A DNA stretch of 21,723 nt from a virus, in IMG/VR virus record IMGVR_UViG_3300046000_006374, positions 1 through 21,723 of that record; one strand, written 5' to 3'. The translations under genes and the position numbers were made by a program. The notes under the pieces are model-generated. The model had not been told where the DNA came from and made no database searches. It was given only the letters and a program-made list of their open reading frames with translations. Below, piece by piece: positions 1 through 8,073 of the stretch. Position 1 is the stretch's first letter. Each line of letters opens with the position of its first letter.

Positions 1-1
1 A

Positions 2-694
2 GACTTCAACACGGAGCACGCTGCCGCCTACGGCATGGGCATGAATCGGGATTGGAACGCTGACCCGCAAGCCATGCAGACCAAGGCCACGCTAGACGAG
101 CGTTACCGGGCAGCGCAAGCGAACGATCCAGCGTACCAAGCGCAACTGGCACAACAGCAGCAAGGTTCGGATTACGGCTCGCTGATGCGCAATTTCAGCC
201 AGTCGGACATGAACGCTGATCCGGTCTACAACAGCGGTCTGCAATTCGGCTTGGACGAAGGCCGCAAGGGATTGGAGCGACAAGCGTCAGCAAGCGGCAG
301 CAACCTATCAGGAGCCACGCTGAAGGCTCTAACGCGCTTCGGCAATGACTACGGCAGCACAAAGGCGAACGAGTCCTTTAACCGCTTCCAGACGAATCAG
401 GGCAACCAGTTTAACCGGCTCTCGGCACTCTCTGGAACCGGGCAAACCGCTGTTGGTCAGGTTGGCGCTGCCGGTCAGAACATGGCAAGCAACATCAGCC
501 AGAATCAGATCGGCATGGGCAACGCTCGGGCAGCTTCGGCCATCGGTCAATCGAACGCGATCACTGGCGCGATTGGTCAAGGATTGAACATGTACCAGGG
601 GCAGCAATACATGGACATCCTGCGCAATCGCAACCCGATAATGGGTAGCGCACCGACTACTGGCAATTACCTTGGCGCATGGGACGGAGATTAA
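2..694 (+). CDS. Putative internal virion / DNA-ejection protein, gp7-like (5'-partial)
   Basis: The reading frame is open to the left edge of the window. The residues before the first in-window ATG (position 35) read DFNTEHAAAYG and flow into the rest, so the gene probably starts outside. About 230 residues are visible. The protein is rich in Gln, Asn, Gly, Ala and Ser, lacks Cys and has no catalytic motif, a composition common in proteins packed inside podovirus heads and ejected with the DNA. It is followed after 3 nt by a ~434-aa and then a ~555-aa gene; this size series resembles the P22 ejection trio 7-20-16. The gp7-like assignment is inference from composition, size and order, not from a recognised domain. 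The stop is TAA at 692-694. Confidence 0.6.
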   Translation, partial: DFNTEHAAAYGMGMNRDWNADPQAMQTKATLDERYRAAQANDPAYQAQLAQQQQGSDYGSLMRNFSQSDMNADPVYNSGLQFGLDEGRKGLERQASASGSNLSGATLKALTRFGNDYGSTKANESFNRFQTNQGNQFNRLSALSGTGQTAVGQVGAAGQNMASNISQNQIGMGNARAASAIGQSNAITGAIGQGLNMYQGQQYMDILRNRNPIMGSAPTTGNYLGAWDGD

Positions 695-697
695 ATC

Positions 698-2002
698 ATG
701 GGTATTGACGCTTCGATTTACGGCGGCATCAAGCCGATTCAGATTGAGAACCCGCTTACGCAATACGCGCAGTTTTCGCAATTGCAGCAAGCGCAGAGCC
801 AGAACCGGCTTGCGGACTTGATGTTTGGCGAGAAGGAACGCGGACTTGCTGACGAAAAGGCGATGAACCAGCTATACGCTGGCGCGGTCGGCGCAGATGG
901 GAAGATCGACCGGAGCAAACTGTTCTCCGGCTTGGCGCAGGGCGGTTTCGGCAGCAAATTACCCGGCATCCAAGAGAGTTTTGCCAAGGGCGATAAAGCG
1001 CGGGTTGAGATGGATGAAAAAACGCTCAAACTCGCCGCTGATCGTTACAAGATGTACCAGGGAGCATTGGGCGCATTATCGCAAGAGCCGAATCTGACGA
1101 AGGATATGGTTGTTCAGGCAGGGCAGGCGCTTGTGCAGCAGGGTATATTGCCTGCCGAACTGTTTGACAAGTCCGTTGCAAGCCTGCCTGATGACCCCGT
1201 GCAGCTTAGGGCGCGGATTGCGCAAGGGCTGAAATCGCAACTCACGCCGGAACAGATGTTCACCATCTTTGCGCCGAAGCCGGAGAAGATCGACAGCGGG
1301 CAGCAAATCAGCTTCAAGGACACGAACCCGAACAGTCCGACATTCGGGCAGATGGTCGGCGGCGCTCCGACGCAAAAAGTGCAAACGCCGGACTCCGTAG
1401 CATCCAACGCAACGTCGAGCGAGAACAACAAAAGGGCGGTTGGCGCATCCTACGCGAACGCAAGCGCAACCCGCGCCGTGGCTGCGTCCAACGTTGAAGC
1501 CGCGAAGATCAAAGGCAACCGCGATACGGAAATGAAGCTGGCCGATGACTTCAATGCGCAATCCAAGGGGTTCAAAGAAGTCAGCGACGCTTACCGCACC
1601 ATCAATGCGACCTTGGATAAGGCAACCACATCGGCTGCTGCCACGCTGGCCGGCGCGACCAAATTCATGAAGCTGCTTGATCCTGGCTCAGTCGTGCGCG
1701 AGTCTGAATTGGGCATGGCCTTGGCCGCTACAGGCGTGTTTGACCGGGCAACCAATTACTTCAACACGCTACAGCGCGGCAAGGTGCTGACTAAGAGCCA
1801 AGCGGCGGATTTTAAGAACATCACGAATCAGATTTACAAGGCCGCGCAGGAAGGGCAGAAGTCGATTGACGCCAGCTACAAACAGCGGGCAAAGGAGTAT
1901 GGATTGCGCCCTGAGATGATTGTTCAAGACCTCGGGCAGAATCAACCCGGCGCGGCGGCTCCATCCTCGTTGCCTAGTGGCTGGACTGTTGAGGAAAAAT
2001 AA
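698..2002 (+). CDS. Putative internal virion / DNA-ejection protein, gp20-like
   Basis: 434 aa, starting at an ATG 3 nt after the previous stop. The N-terminal half is Gln/Leu/Ala-rich and helical-looking (QFSQLQQAQSQNRLADLMFG). The middle has a low-complexity Ser/Asn/Ala region (about 240-275) and the C-terminal third is helical again (SQAADFKNITNQIYKAAQEG), ending in a Pro/Ser-rich tail. No enzymatic motif is visible. Size and position as the second of three consecutive structural genes resemble P22 gp20, one of the proteins ejected into the host periplasm to help DNA entry. That role is inferred; a generic internal structural protein is the alternative. Its TAA stop shares one base with the next ATG (TAATG at 2000-2004), implying translational coupling. 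Confidence 0.6.
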   Translation: MGIDASIYGGIKPIQIENPLTQYAQFSQLQQAQSQNRLADLMFGEKERGLADEKAMNQLYAGAVGADGKIDRSKLFSGLAQGGFGSKLPGIQESFAKGDKARVEMDEKTLKLAADRYKMYQGALGALSQEPNLTKDMVVQAGQALVQQGILPAELFDKSVASLPDDPVQLRARIAQGLKSQLTPEQMFTIFAPKPEKIDSGQQISFKDTNPNSPTFGQMVGGAPTQKVQTPDSVASNATSSENNKRAVGASYANASATRAVAASNVEAAKIKGNRDTEMKLADDFNAQSKGFKEVSDAYRTINATLDKATTSAAATLAGATKFMKLLDPGSVVRESELGMALAATGVFDRATNYFNTLQRGKVLTKSQAADFKNITNQIYKAAQEGQKSIDASYKQRAKEYGLRPEMIVQDLGQNQPGAAAPSSLPSGWTVEEK

Positions 2003-3669
2003 TGCCATCCTTTGAATTTACTTCGCCAGAAGGAAAGAAGTACACGGTCAACGGGCCTGATGGGGCGACAAAGGAGCAAGCATTCCAAATACTGCAAAAG
2101 CAGATTGGCGGCGCATCTGAGCCAACCGTTATGCAGGGCATTAAGCAGGGCGCTGGCAACCTTGCTGCTGGCCTGATCCGTGGCGCTGGCTCAATTGGCG
2201 CAACGGTGCTTGCTCCTGCCGATATGTTCAACGATTGGATGGCGGGCAAAGGGCTGTCGCTGGATTCAAATCGTGACCGCAGGGCTTTGATGGATCAGTT
2301 CATGCGCGAACGTGGCGCGGAGCCTGACTCGTTGATGTACCAAGGCGGCAAGCTCGGCGGTGAGATCGCGGGTACGGCTGGCGCTGGCGGGGCAATTGCG
2401 AATACAGCCCGCGCTGTGCTACCGGCATCTGCCGCAGCTAATCCATTAGCTGCCAAATTGCTTGAGTCGGTCGCTTCTAGCGGATTCCGTACCGGCGCTC
2501 CTGTGGCTAACAGCCTCATGGGGCGGGCTGGCGATCTAGGTATTCGGGCAATCGGCGGCGCTACGGCTGGCGGCGCTTCGGCAGGGCTGGTTAGTCCGCA
2601 AGATGCGGGCTTGGGCGCGATGATCGGTGGCGGGCTTCCCGTGGCCGCTGCCGGTGTCGGCAAGACGTTTCAAGCCGCTGGCAAGGCATTGCGTGGCGGC
2701 GAACTGTCGCCAGAGGTCAAGGCATTGGCTATCAGGGCAAAGGAAATGGGGATTGACATCCCCGCCGACCGCTTGGTTAATAGCCGCCCATTGAACGCGG
2801 TTGCGTCAGGGTTAAATTATGTCCCGTTCAGCGGCAGGGCAGCGACCGAGGCCAAGATGGATAGGCAACTTACGCAGGCGGCTACTCGTTTGTTTGGGCA
2901 GGACTCTGACAATATGATGCTCGCCTTACGCAAGGCATCCGATGACCTCGGCGGCAAGTTCGATGCGACTTTGCGAAACAACGTGGTCAACTTCGATAAG
3001 CAATTGCTTGATGATGTGACGAGCGTGTTCAATACCGCGCAAAAGGAACTTGGTGCGGACTCGCTCAAGGCAATTGGCGGTCAGATTGACGAGTTAGTAG
3101 CCAAGGGCGCGGACGGTGTTATTGACGGCCAAGCGGCATACAACATTAAGCGCACACTGGATCGCATCGGGCGCAGGCCGACGCCGGAGGCATTTCACGC
3201 GCTTGAATTAAAGCGGGCGTTAATGGGCGCGTTGGATCGTTCACTTGGGGCTGAAAAGGCGGCAGCGTTTGCCACAACACGCCAACAATACGGGAACATG
3301 CTTTCACTTGAGAAGCTGGCAAAGAACGGCGTGGAAGGTGAAATATCCGTCGCACGGCTCGCCAATATGCCGAACATCAACAATCCGGCGCTCCAAGAAG
3401 TTGCCGACATTGCGGCACAGTTCGTCAAGGCGCGTGAAGGCCAGCACGGGGCTATGCAGAGGGCTATGGCCGGGCTTGCTACTGCAAGTCTTGGCGGGCC
3501 TATGGGATTGGCTGCTGGAGCCGCTGCGGGGCGCGGAACAAACATGCTGCTAAATAGCAGCGTCACGAAGAACGCGCTTACCGGCCAAATAAACCCGGCT
3601 GTTGAAAATGCGTTGACCGAAGCGTTGAAGCTAACTTACAAGACTGCGCCAACAATCAGCGCCCGGTGA
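2002..3669 (+). CDS. Putative DNA-ejection / membrane-active virion protein, gp16-like
   Basis: 555 aa. The N-terminus (FEFTSPEGKKYTVNGPDG, then GATKEQAFQILQKQI) is a short module often seen at the start of phage and prophage structural proteins. It is followed by a long Ala/Gly-rich stretch (about 45-230) with several hydrophobic segments that could insert in or cross a membrane. The central part (about 240-470) is charged and helical. A second Gly/Ala-rich hydrophobic patch lies near 485-515. Such alternation fits a large ejection protein like P22 gp16, the last of the 7-20-16 trio. No catalytic motif is seen. The function is inferred from size, composition and gene order. The 3' end overlaps a tiny convergent gene on the opposite strand. 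Confidence 0.6.
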   Translation: MPSFEFTSPEGKKYTVNGPDGATKEQAFQILQKQIGGASEPTVMQGIKQGAGNLAAGLIRGAGSIGATVLAPADMFNDWMAGKGLSLDSNRDRRALMDQFMRERGAEPDSLMYQGGKLGGEIAGTAGAGGAIANTARAVLPASAAANPLAAKLLESVASSGFRTGAPVANSLMGRAGDLGIRAIGGATAGGASAGLVSPQDAGLGAMIGGGLPVAAAGVGKTFQAAGKALRGGELSPEVKALAIRAKEMGIDIPADRLVNSRPLNAVASGLNYVPFSGRAATEAKMDRQLTQAATRLFGQDSDNMMLALRKASDDLGGKFDATLRNNVVNFDKQLLDDVTSVFNTAQKELGADSLKAIGGQIDELVAKGADGVIDGQAAYNIKRTLDRIGRRPTPEAFHALELKRALMGALDRSLGAEKAAAFATTRQQYGNMLSLEKLAKNGVEGEISVARLANMPNINNPALQEVADIAAQFVKAREGQHGAMQRAMAGLATASLGGPMGLAAGAAAGRGTNMLLNSSVTKNALTGQINPAVENALTEALKLTYKTAPTISAR

Positions 3670-3748
3670 ATCCTTTGATGAAGGCGACTATCGCCACGGC
3701 GATAAGGACGATGACAGCTTTCCAGATTTGGTAATCCGTAAATTCCAC
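3656..3748 (-). CDS. Tiny single-span membrane protein, antisense within the late operon
   Basis: A 30-codon frame begins at GTG (3748) directly after a strong ribosome-binding site (GGAGG, 4 nt spacing) on the - strand. The product starts MEFTDYQIWKAVIVLIAVAI and ends VAFIKGFTGR: a short polar N-terminus, one hydrophobic span and a basic C-terminus, i.e. a plausible one-pass inner-membrane peptide. It lies against the direction of the surrounding structural genes and overlaps the last 14 nt of the preceding + strand gene. A hairpin lies just upstream of its ribosome-binding site. No function is recognised; tiny membrane peptides of this layout are familiar in short-tailed phages. No convincing - strand promoter was found, so expression is uncertain. 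Confidence 0.55.
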   Translation of the reverse strand: MEFTDYQIWKAVIVLIAVAIVAFIKGFTGR

Positions 3749-3758
3749 AATTCCTCCG

Positions 3759-3780
3759 AAGCCGCCCTGTGCGGCTTTTT
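3759..3780 (+). terminator. Rho-independent terminator inside the late operon
   Basis: AAGCCGC (3759-3765), a 5-nt loop, then GCGGCTT (3771-3777) running into TTTTT and a further GCTTTT. This is a 7-bp GC-rich stem with a U tract, in the gap between the ejection genes and the gp10-like gene. It may attenuate transcription there. The same hairpin sits just upstream of the ribosome-binding site of the antisense peptide gene. Confidence 0.65.
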
Positions 3781-3798
3781 GCTTTTCAAGGATAACAC

Positions 3799-5193
3799 AT
3801 GCCGCTTTACCCTCTGTTTGCGCTTGGGCAAGAAGGAAAGTCCAAGACGGTCACGGCGCAGCGGCATCTAAACCTTTACGCCGAGCCATCCGACGATAAA
3901 AGCCAGCTAAATTTCTACGGGACGCCGGGCACATCGCTGTTTTTCTCGTTTGGAGCCACACCTGTTCGCGGAATGCTGCCTGTCGGGGATTATCTCTATT
4001 GCGTTCATCGCGGCACGTTCTACGAGGTGAACAACGCCGGGGTCAAGACTTCACGCGGCACGATTGGCACGACCACTGGCCGGGTGCAGTTGTGCAGCAA
4101 TGGCACGCAGATTGCGATTGTCGATGGCGCGGCGCTGTGGGTCTACACGATAGCTTCCAACGCCTTCGCGCAGGTCACGACGAACCTTTTAGCTGTGCCG
4201 ATTGATGTGACCTATCAGGACGGGTACGGCGTGCTGACGTTTGCCGATGGACGGTTTCAGATTACCGCGCTTTACGACTTCAAAACGCTGGATGCTTTGG
4301 AGTATGCGACCGCTGAAAGCAATCCTGATGGACTGGTGCGGATTCTGGCCGACCACGGCGAATTGATCCTGGCAGGCGAGAACACCACGGAGTTTTGGGG
4401 CAACTCAGGCGGGCAGGATTTCCCTTACTCGAATATGCGGGGCGCTACGCTTGAATGGGGCTTGGCTGCGCCTTGGTCGCTGTGCAAGTACAACGACAGC
4501 GTGGCGGGGCTGTTCCGTAACTCTATGGGGCAAGTACAGGTCATGATGTTGGCCGGTCATGCGCTCAAGAAGATTAGTTCTCCCGAAGTTGACTATCTGA
4601 TTAACGGATATTCGGCGGTGGCTGACTGTACGGGATTCGCGTACATGCTCGGCGGTCATCCCATGTTGCAGTTGAATTTCCAGTCTGCGGGTAAATCGTG
4701 GCTGTACGACTCACTAACCGGACTTTGGAGCGAATTGCAATCAGGTCTGTCCGGTGCGCGGCATATCGGCGAAATACATGCCGACTACATCAACAAGCCG
4801 CGAGTATCGGATTACAGCAGCGGCAATGTCTACACGTTGGAAGCCGACACTTACACCGATAACGGCACGGCGATTCCCCGCGAGATCATCAGCAAGCACG
4901 TTCTCAACAATCTCAAGGATTTGACGGTTCACGCGCTGCAATGTGACTTTGAAACCGGCGTGGGCTTGGTATCAGGGCAGGGCAGCGACCCGCAAGCCAT
5001 GTTGCAGATTTCACGCGACAACGGGCGCACTTGGGGCAATCAACGTTGGGCGAGCATGGGCAAGATCGGCAAATACCAGACCCGCGTGATATGGCGTCGA
5101 TGTGGTACGGCGCGGGATTTCGTGTTCAAGATTCGCATGACTGATCCGGTCAAGTTTGCACTGTCGGGCGCTGCCTTGGATGTAGGCCAATGA
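3799..5193 (+). CDS. Packaged-DNA stabilisation / tail hub protein, P22 gp10-like
   Basis: 464 aa; the ATG follows AAGGA by about 7 nt. The protein resembles P22 gp10, the tail-hub protein that closes the portal after packaging. It has a repeated beta-rich blade pattern in the N-terminal two thirds, the block YATAESNPDGLVRILADHGE (compare gp10 RAESQPDG), then a hydrophobic-TTEFWGNSG stretch (gp10 SSTIEYF). The C-terminal block has SRDNGRTWG and VIWRRCGTARDF, followed by KIRMTDPVKFALSGAALDV; gp10 ends with VLWKRVG...FKLRVITKSPVTLSGCQI. Length is close to gp10 (about 470 aa). In P22 the gene precedes 7-20-16, whereas here it follows the ejection-type genes. The next gene starts inside its stop codon. 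Confidence 0.78.
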   Translation: MPLYPLFALGQEGKSKTVTAQRHLNLYAEPSDDKSQLNFYGTPGTSLFFSFGATPVRGMLPVGDYLYCVHRGTFYEVNNAGVKTSRGTIGTTTGRVQLCSNGTQIAIVDGAALWVYTIASNAFAQVTTNLLAVPIDVTYQDGYGVLTFADGRFQITALYDFKTLDALEYATAESNPDGLVRILADHGELILAGENTTEFWGNSGGQDFPYSNMRGATLEWGLAAPWSLCKYNDSVAGLFRNSMGQVQVMMLAGHALKKISSPEVDYLINGYSAVADCTGFAYMLGGHPMLQLNFQSAGKSWLYDSLTGLWSELQSGLSGARHIGEIHADYINKPRVSDYSSGNVYTLEADTYTDNGTAIPREIISKHVLNNLKDLTVHALQCDFETGVGLVSGQGSDPQAMLQISRDNGRTWGNQRWASMGKIGKYQTRVIWRRCGTARDFVFKIRMTDPVKFALSGAALDVGQ

Positions 5194-5534
5194 ACAACGC
5201 GCCTCCCATCTCTGAGGGCGGTCTGTCGGGAACATGGATCAACTGGTTCCAACAGGTCTTTAGCTGCCTGCCATGGAAACAAGCCTTCAACGTCAAGGCA
5301 ACGCTTGATTTCCCCTCAATTATCGCGCAGCAGCAATCGGGCTTAACGGTCACGGTCAATGGCGCACGTTCCGGCGATGCGGTCATCGTCACGCCTACGG
5401 CTGATGTGACTGGCTTGATCTTTACCGGCGCGGTGACTGCGATTAATACGGTCACGGTCTACGCCAAGAACTTCAGCGGCATTGCTGTCGATGCCACATC
5501 GCAAACCTTCCGCATCATCGTTATCCAGAAATAG
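5190..5534 (+). CDS. Small virion-associated protein, probably tail-related
   Basis: 114 aa, starting in an ATGA overlap with the gp10-like gene. The N-terminal 30 residues are Trp/Phe-rich (WINWFQQVF and LPWKQAF) and could be a docking helix. The remainder is a beta-rich Val/Thr/Ala domain of about 80 residues (SGLTVTVNGARSGDAVIVTP) reminiscent of small jelly-roll or Ig-like decoration domains. No family was recognised with certainty. Lying between the hub protein and the tail fibre, it is probably a tail accessory protein or fibre adaptor. That role is inference from position and composition. Confidence 0.6.
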   Translation: MNNAPPISEGGLSGTWINWFQQVFSCLPWKQAFNVKATLDFPSIIAQQQSGLTVTVNGARSGDAVIVTPTADVTGLIFTGAVTAINTVTVYAKNFSGIAVDATSQTFRIIVIQK

Positions 5535-5542
5535 GGGCATTC

Positions 5543-6778
5543 ATGGCGAAGCTATCTCCATTATTCAACTGTCAGACCGTCACGGATGCGGGCGTTCCGG
5601 CTTCCGGCTGGAAAATCCTGACCTACGTTGCCGGATCATCGACCCTGCAATCAACGTTCACGGCAGATGACGGACTGACCGCGCAAGCCAACCCGATTGA
5701 ATTGGATGCTGACGGCTTCCCGCCTAGCCCTATTTGGCTGACTGCCGGCGTAGCGTACAAATTCATCCTGACCGACGAAAACAACGCCAGCCAGCGCACG
5801 TTCGATGATGTGTCCGGTATCAACGATACGACCACCTCAGCATCGCAATGGCAGGCTTCAGGCGTCACGCCGACCTACGTTAGCGGGACGCAATTTACCT
5901 TGGTTGGCGACCAGACCTCGGAATTCCACGTTGGCCGCAGGTTGCAATTTACGGTGACAGCCGGGACGGTCTACGGTGTAATTTCTGTCGCAGCCTATAC
6001 CTCGCTGACCACGATTACCGTGGTGCTGGATTCCGGCGCACTGGATTCCGGCCTGTCAGCGGTCAACCTGTCCATCCTTCGCGCAGATCATCAAGCCGTA
6101 CCGCAACCGGCTGGCAATGTCGAACTCGCTGCCGGTAAGTCGATCATCTTCGAAGGCACGACCGCCGACGCTTACGAAACCACACTGTCAGCCGGTGAGC
6201 CGACCGTAGACCGGACGATTACGCTACCGGACGCAACCGATACGCTAGTCGGCAAGGCTACGACCGACACGCTGACGAACAAGACGATCAGCGGCGCGGA
6301 CAACACTCTGACCGCCCTGGTCAAGAGCGACACAACGAAGGCGACCACAAGCGGCACAGAGGTGGACTTCACCGGCATCCCGGCATGGGTGAAGCGCATC
6401 ACCCTGATGCTGTCCGGCGTATCGACTTCCGGCACGGCTAACCTGCGCATCCAATTAGGCGATGCTGGCGGCGTTGAAAACTCCGGCTATCTCGGCGCGA
6501 GTACGGCGCTTTCGTCCGCTGCCAGTACGCAGAACTTCACCGCAGGCGTGGACTTCCTGACGAACAGCGCGGCGAACGTGGTGCATGGCACGGTTCTGTT
6601 TGAATACATGGGCGCGAACCTTTGGACGATAACCGGAACGCTAGGCCATAGCAACGGCGCGTTCATGACCATTGCGGCAGGGACGAAAACGCTATCCGCA
6701 ACGCTCGACCGCATTCGACTGACAACCGCAGGCGCTGATACGTTCGACGCCGGTTCCGCAAACATCCTCTACGAATGA
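5543..6778 (+). CDS. Tail fibre / receptor-binding protein
   Basis: 411 aa, 8 nt after the previous stop, with GGGG upstream of the ATG. The N-terminal ~90 residues (LSPLFNCQTVTDAGVPASGW ... ADGFPPSPIWL) match the attachment module common at the start of phage tail fibres and spikes. The middle carries the typical fibre segment RTITLPDATDTLVGKATTDT followed by LTNKTISGADN. The C-terminal ~150 residues are a Gly/Ser/Thr-rich beta domain ending in ANILYE, likely the receptor-contacting head. There is no C-type-lectin variable repeat as in the Bordetella phage Mtd protein. The stop overlaps the next start (ATGA). Confidence 0.8.
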   Translation: MAKLSPLFNCQTVTDAGVPASGWKILTYVAGSSTLQSTFTADDGLTAQANPIELDADGFPPSPIWLTAGVAYKFILTDENNASQRTFDDVSGINDTTTSASQWQASGVTPTYVSGTQFTLVGDQTSEFHVGRRLQFTVTAGTVYGVISVAAYTSLTTITVVLDSGALDSGLSAVNLSILRADHQAVPQPAGNVELAAGKSIIFEGTTADAYETTLSAGEPTVDRTITLPDATDTLVGKATTDTLTNKTISGADNTLTALVKSDTTKATTSGTEVDFTGIPAWVKRITLMLSGVSTSGTANLRIQLGDAGGVENSGYLGASTALSSAASTQNFTAGVDFLTNSAANVVHGTVLFEYMGANLWTITGTLGHSNGAFMTIAAGTKTLSATLDRIRLTTAGADTFDAGSANILYE

Positions 6779-7017
6779 CAACTATGGAACTCTCCCACAT
6801 CGGCCTGTTCGTGCTGACCGCTTGTGTCGGCGTTCTCGGTTGGTTCGCCCGCGTGCTGTACGAAGCCACGCAATCTTTGCGGCGCGACCTGTCATCGTTG
6901 GAGGTGAAAATATCCGCTGAATACGTCCGCTACGACCGATTGCAGGACGCGCTCAAGCCGATCATGGATTCGCTGCGGGAGATTAAAGAGGCGCTCTCGC
7001 ACAAGGCCGATAAGTGA
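6775..7017 (+). CDS. Membrane-anchored coiled-coil protein of the lysis cassette
   Basis: 80 aa, with its start inside the stop of the tail fibre gene (ATGA). An alternative start is ATG 6784. Residues about 7-28 are a hydrophobic span (IGLFVLTACVGVLGWFARVL). The rest is a charged helix (LRRDLSSLEVKISAEYV ... SLREIKEALSHKADK) likely to form a coiled coil. The layout of one N-terminal membrane segment and a cytoplasmic coiled coil is found in small phage proteins next to endolysins. It could be an accessory holin or antiholin or a membrane-tethered regulator, but no specific family is certain. Its stop overlaps the endolysin start (GTGA). Confidence 0.65.
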   Translation: MTTMELSHIGLFVLTACVGVLGWFARVLYEATQSLRRDLSSLEVKISAEYVRYDRLQDALKPIMDSLREIKEALSHKADK

Positions 7018-7424
7018 ACCGCGACCTTCTTACGGCTGATTTGGAGCGCGACGAAGGGCTGCGGCTCAAGGCTTATCAATGCACATCCGGCAAGTGGACA
7101 ATCGGCATCGGGCGCAACGTGCAAGACCTCGGCATCACGAAGTCTGAGGCCTACATGCTGCTTGGTGGCGACATTGACCGCATCAGCGCAGAGCTAGACA
7201 AGTCTCTCCCTTGGTGGCGGCAACTGTCCGAGCCACGCGCCCGCGCCTTAGCCAATCTTACTTTTAACTTGGGCATCGCTCGACTGCTCGGCTTCCCGAA
7301 GATGCTCGCTGCATTGAAGTCGGGCGACTACGCCGAAGCTGCCCGCCAATTGCTTGATTCCCGCTATGCACAGCAAGTCGGTTCCCGCGCTAACCGTGTC
7401 GCATCACTCATCGAAAAGGGTTGA
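7014..7424 (+). CDS. Endolysin, T4-type lysozyme (GH24 muramidase)
   Basis: 136 aa from a GTG start overlapping the preceding stop. The N-terminal block RDEGLRLKAYQCTSGKWTIG followed by IGRN is the GH24 active-site region. Glu14 (in DEG) is the general acid and Thr29 (in WTIGIG) matches T4 Thr26. The T4 Asp20 position is Cys23 (YQCTSG), a variant common in phage endolysins. The C-terminal half has RARALANLTFNLG and LAALKSGDYAEAARQLLDS, also typical of the family. The enzyme cleaves the MurNAc-GlcNAc bond of peptidoglycan. No signal peptide or SAR domain is visible, so it should need the holin encoded directly downstream. Confidence 0.9.
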   Translation: MNRDLLTADLERDEGLRLKAYQCTSGKWTIGIGRNVQDLGITKSEAYMLLGGDIDRISAELDKSLPWWRQLSEPRARALANLTFNLGIARLLGFPKMLAALKSGDYAEAARQLLDSRYAQQVGSRANRVASLIEKG

Positions 7425-7425
7425 T

Positions 7426-7626
7426 ATGGACAAGCTCATCAAGACGTTTAAAAGCAAGACCATGTTGGTTAGCTATGCGCTGATCATCCTTGGCGCTGTA
7501 GAGGCGCATTTCAGCCTTGTGGCTGGCTTTATCCCCGCTGCTTATCATCCTGTCGCCATCTCCCTGATCGGCCTTCTAATGGCCGTCCTGCGGCTTGTTA
7601 CCACTAAGCCGGTGGCCGACAAGTGA
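7426..7626 (+). CDS. Holin, two membrane spans
   Basis: 66 aa; the ATG is one base after the endolysin stop, and an upstream in-frame start would lie within the endolysin gene and is not needed. Two hydrophobic segments (about 13-34 and 42-58) are joined by a short loop. The N-terminus is basic (MDKLIKTFKSKT) and the C-terminus is short (LRLVTTKPVADK), a pattern seen in many small phage holins of proteobacteria. It would form inner-membrane holes that release the endolysin. It sits directly between endolysin and spanin genes, as expected. Its stop overlaps the next start (GTGA). Confidence 0.8.
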   Translation: MDKLIKTFKSKTMLVSYALIILGAVEAHFSLVAGFIPAAYHPVAISLIGLLMAVLRLVTTKPVADK

Positions 7627-8063
7627 GCCTCTACGCCTACGCCGCTGCTGGCCTGTTCGCGCTTGTGCTGTTAGCCGGTAGCCATTGGAAAGCGTACTCA
7701 GCCGGTCAGTCCGAAGTCCGCACCGAATGGCTGACCGCACAGACCATATTCCAGGCGCAAGCACGCCGCAAAGAATCCCGCATGACCAATCAAATCAATG
7801 AGGCTCGCAATGCTGCTGCCAAACGTGAAACGAAGCTGCGCGCTGATGCTGCCGGCGCTCGTCGGTCTGCTGACGGGTTGCGCGACACCATTGCCAACAT
7901 CAAGCGCGGACTGCCCGAGCTTCCCGCCGATGCCGCAAGTGACCGAGCCGACGCCCTCGCAGACGTTTTCCTCTCGTGCGTCTTCGAATATCGAGACATG
8001 GCAGAACAAGCTGATCGAATCGCAAGTGACCGACAAACGATGATTGATGGATGGCCGAAATAA
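7623..8063 (+). CDS. Rz: Inner-membrane spanin (Rz-like)
   Basis: 146 aa, GTG start overlapping the holin stop. One N-terminal membrane anchor (about 4-20, YAYAAAGLFALVLLAG) is followed by a long charged helical periplasmic domain rich in Ala, Arg, Glu and Gln (about 30-100) and a short C-terminal region with Cys and acidic residues. This is the i-spanin layout: it bridges the periplasm to the Rz1 lipoprotein and disrupts the outer membrane at the end of lysis. The diagnostic feature is the Rz1-type gene nested wholly inside it in another frame. The family is very divergent, so the call rests on topology and context. Confidence 0.82.
   Translation: MSLYAYAAAGLFALVLLAGSHWKAYSAGQSEVRTEWLTAQTIFQAQARRKESRMTNQINEARNAAAKRETKLRADAAGARRSADGLRDTIANIKRGLPELPADAASDRADALADVFLSCVFEYRDMAEQADRIASDRQTMIDGWPK
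7798..8043 (+). CDS. Rz1: Outer-membrane spanin lipoprotein (Rz1-like), nested in Rz
   Basis: Up to 81 aa, entirely inside the Rz gene in a different frame. A lipobox LLTGC ends the signal peptide, with the lipidated Cys at residue 28; the mature part is about 54 aa and Pro/Ser-rich near its start (PLPTSSADCPSFPPMPQVTE). A second in-frame ATG at 7810 gives a more usual 23-residue signal and may be the real start. The lipoprotein would be sorted to the outer membrane and bind Rz. A nested Rz1 with lipobox and Pro-rich mature chain is a hallmark of two-component spanins of phages infecting Gram-negative hosts. Confidence 0.85.
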   Translation: MRLAMLLPNVKRSCALMLPALVGLLTGCATPLPTSSADCPSFPPMPQVTEPTPSQTFSSRASSNIETWQNKLIESQVTDKR

Positions 8064-8073
8064 GGAGCCTGCC

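Noticed and set aside
3680-3736. Short + strand frame after the ejection gene (18 codons)
   Set aside because: Very short, no good ribosome-binding site, and opposite to a better-supported membrane peptide frame.
5543-6778. Diversity-generating retroelement target in the tail fibre
   Set aside because: No reverse transcriptase gene, template repeat or C-type-lectin variable region is visible in the window.
7354-7626. Longer holin start inside the endolysin gene
   Set aside because: The first 24 residues are a shadow of the endolysin C-terminus; the ATG at 7426 follows the endolysin stop and gives a normal holin.
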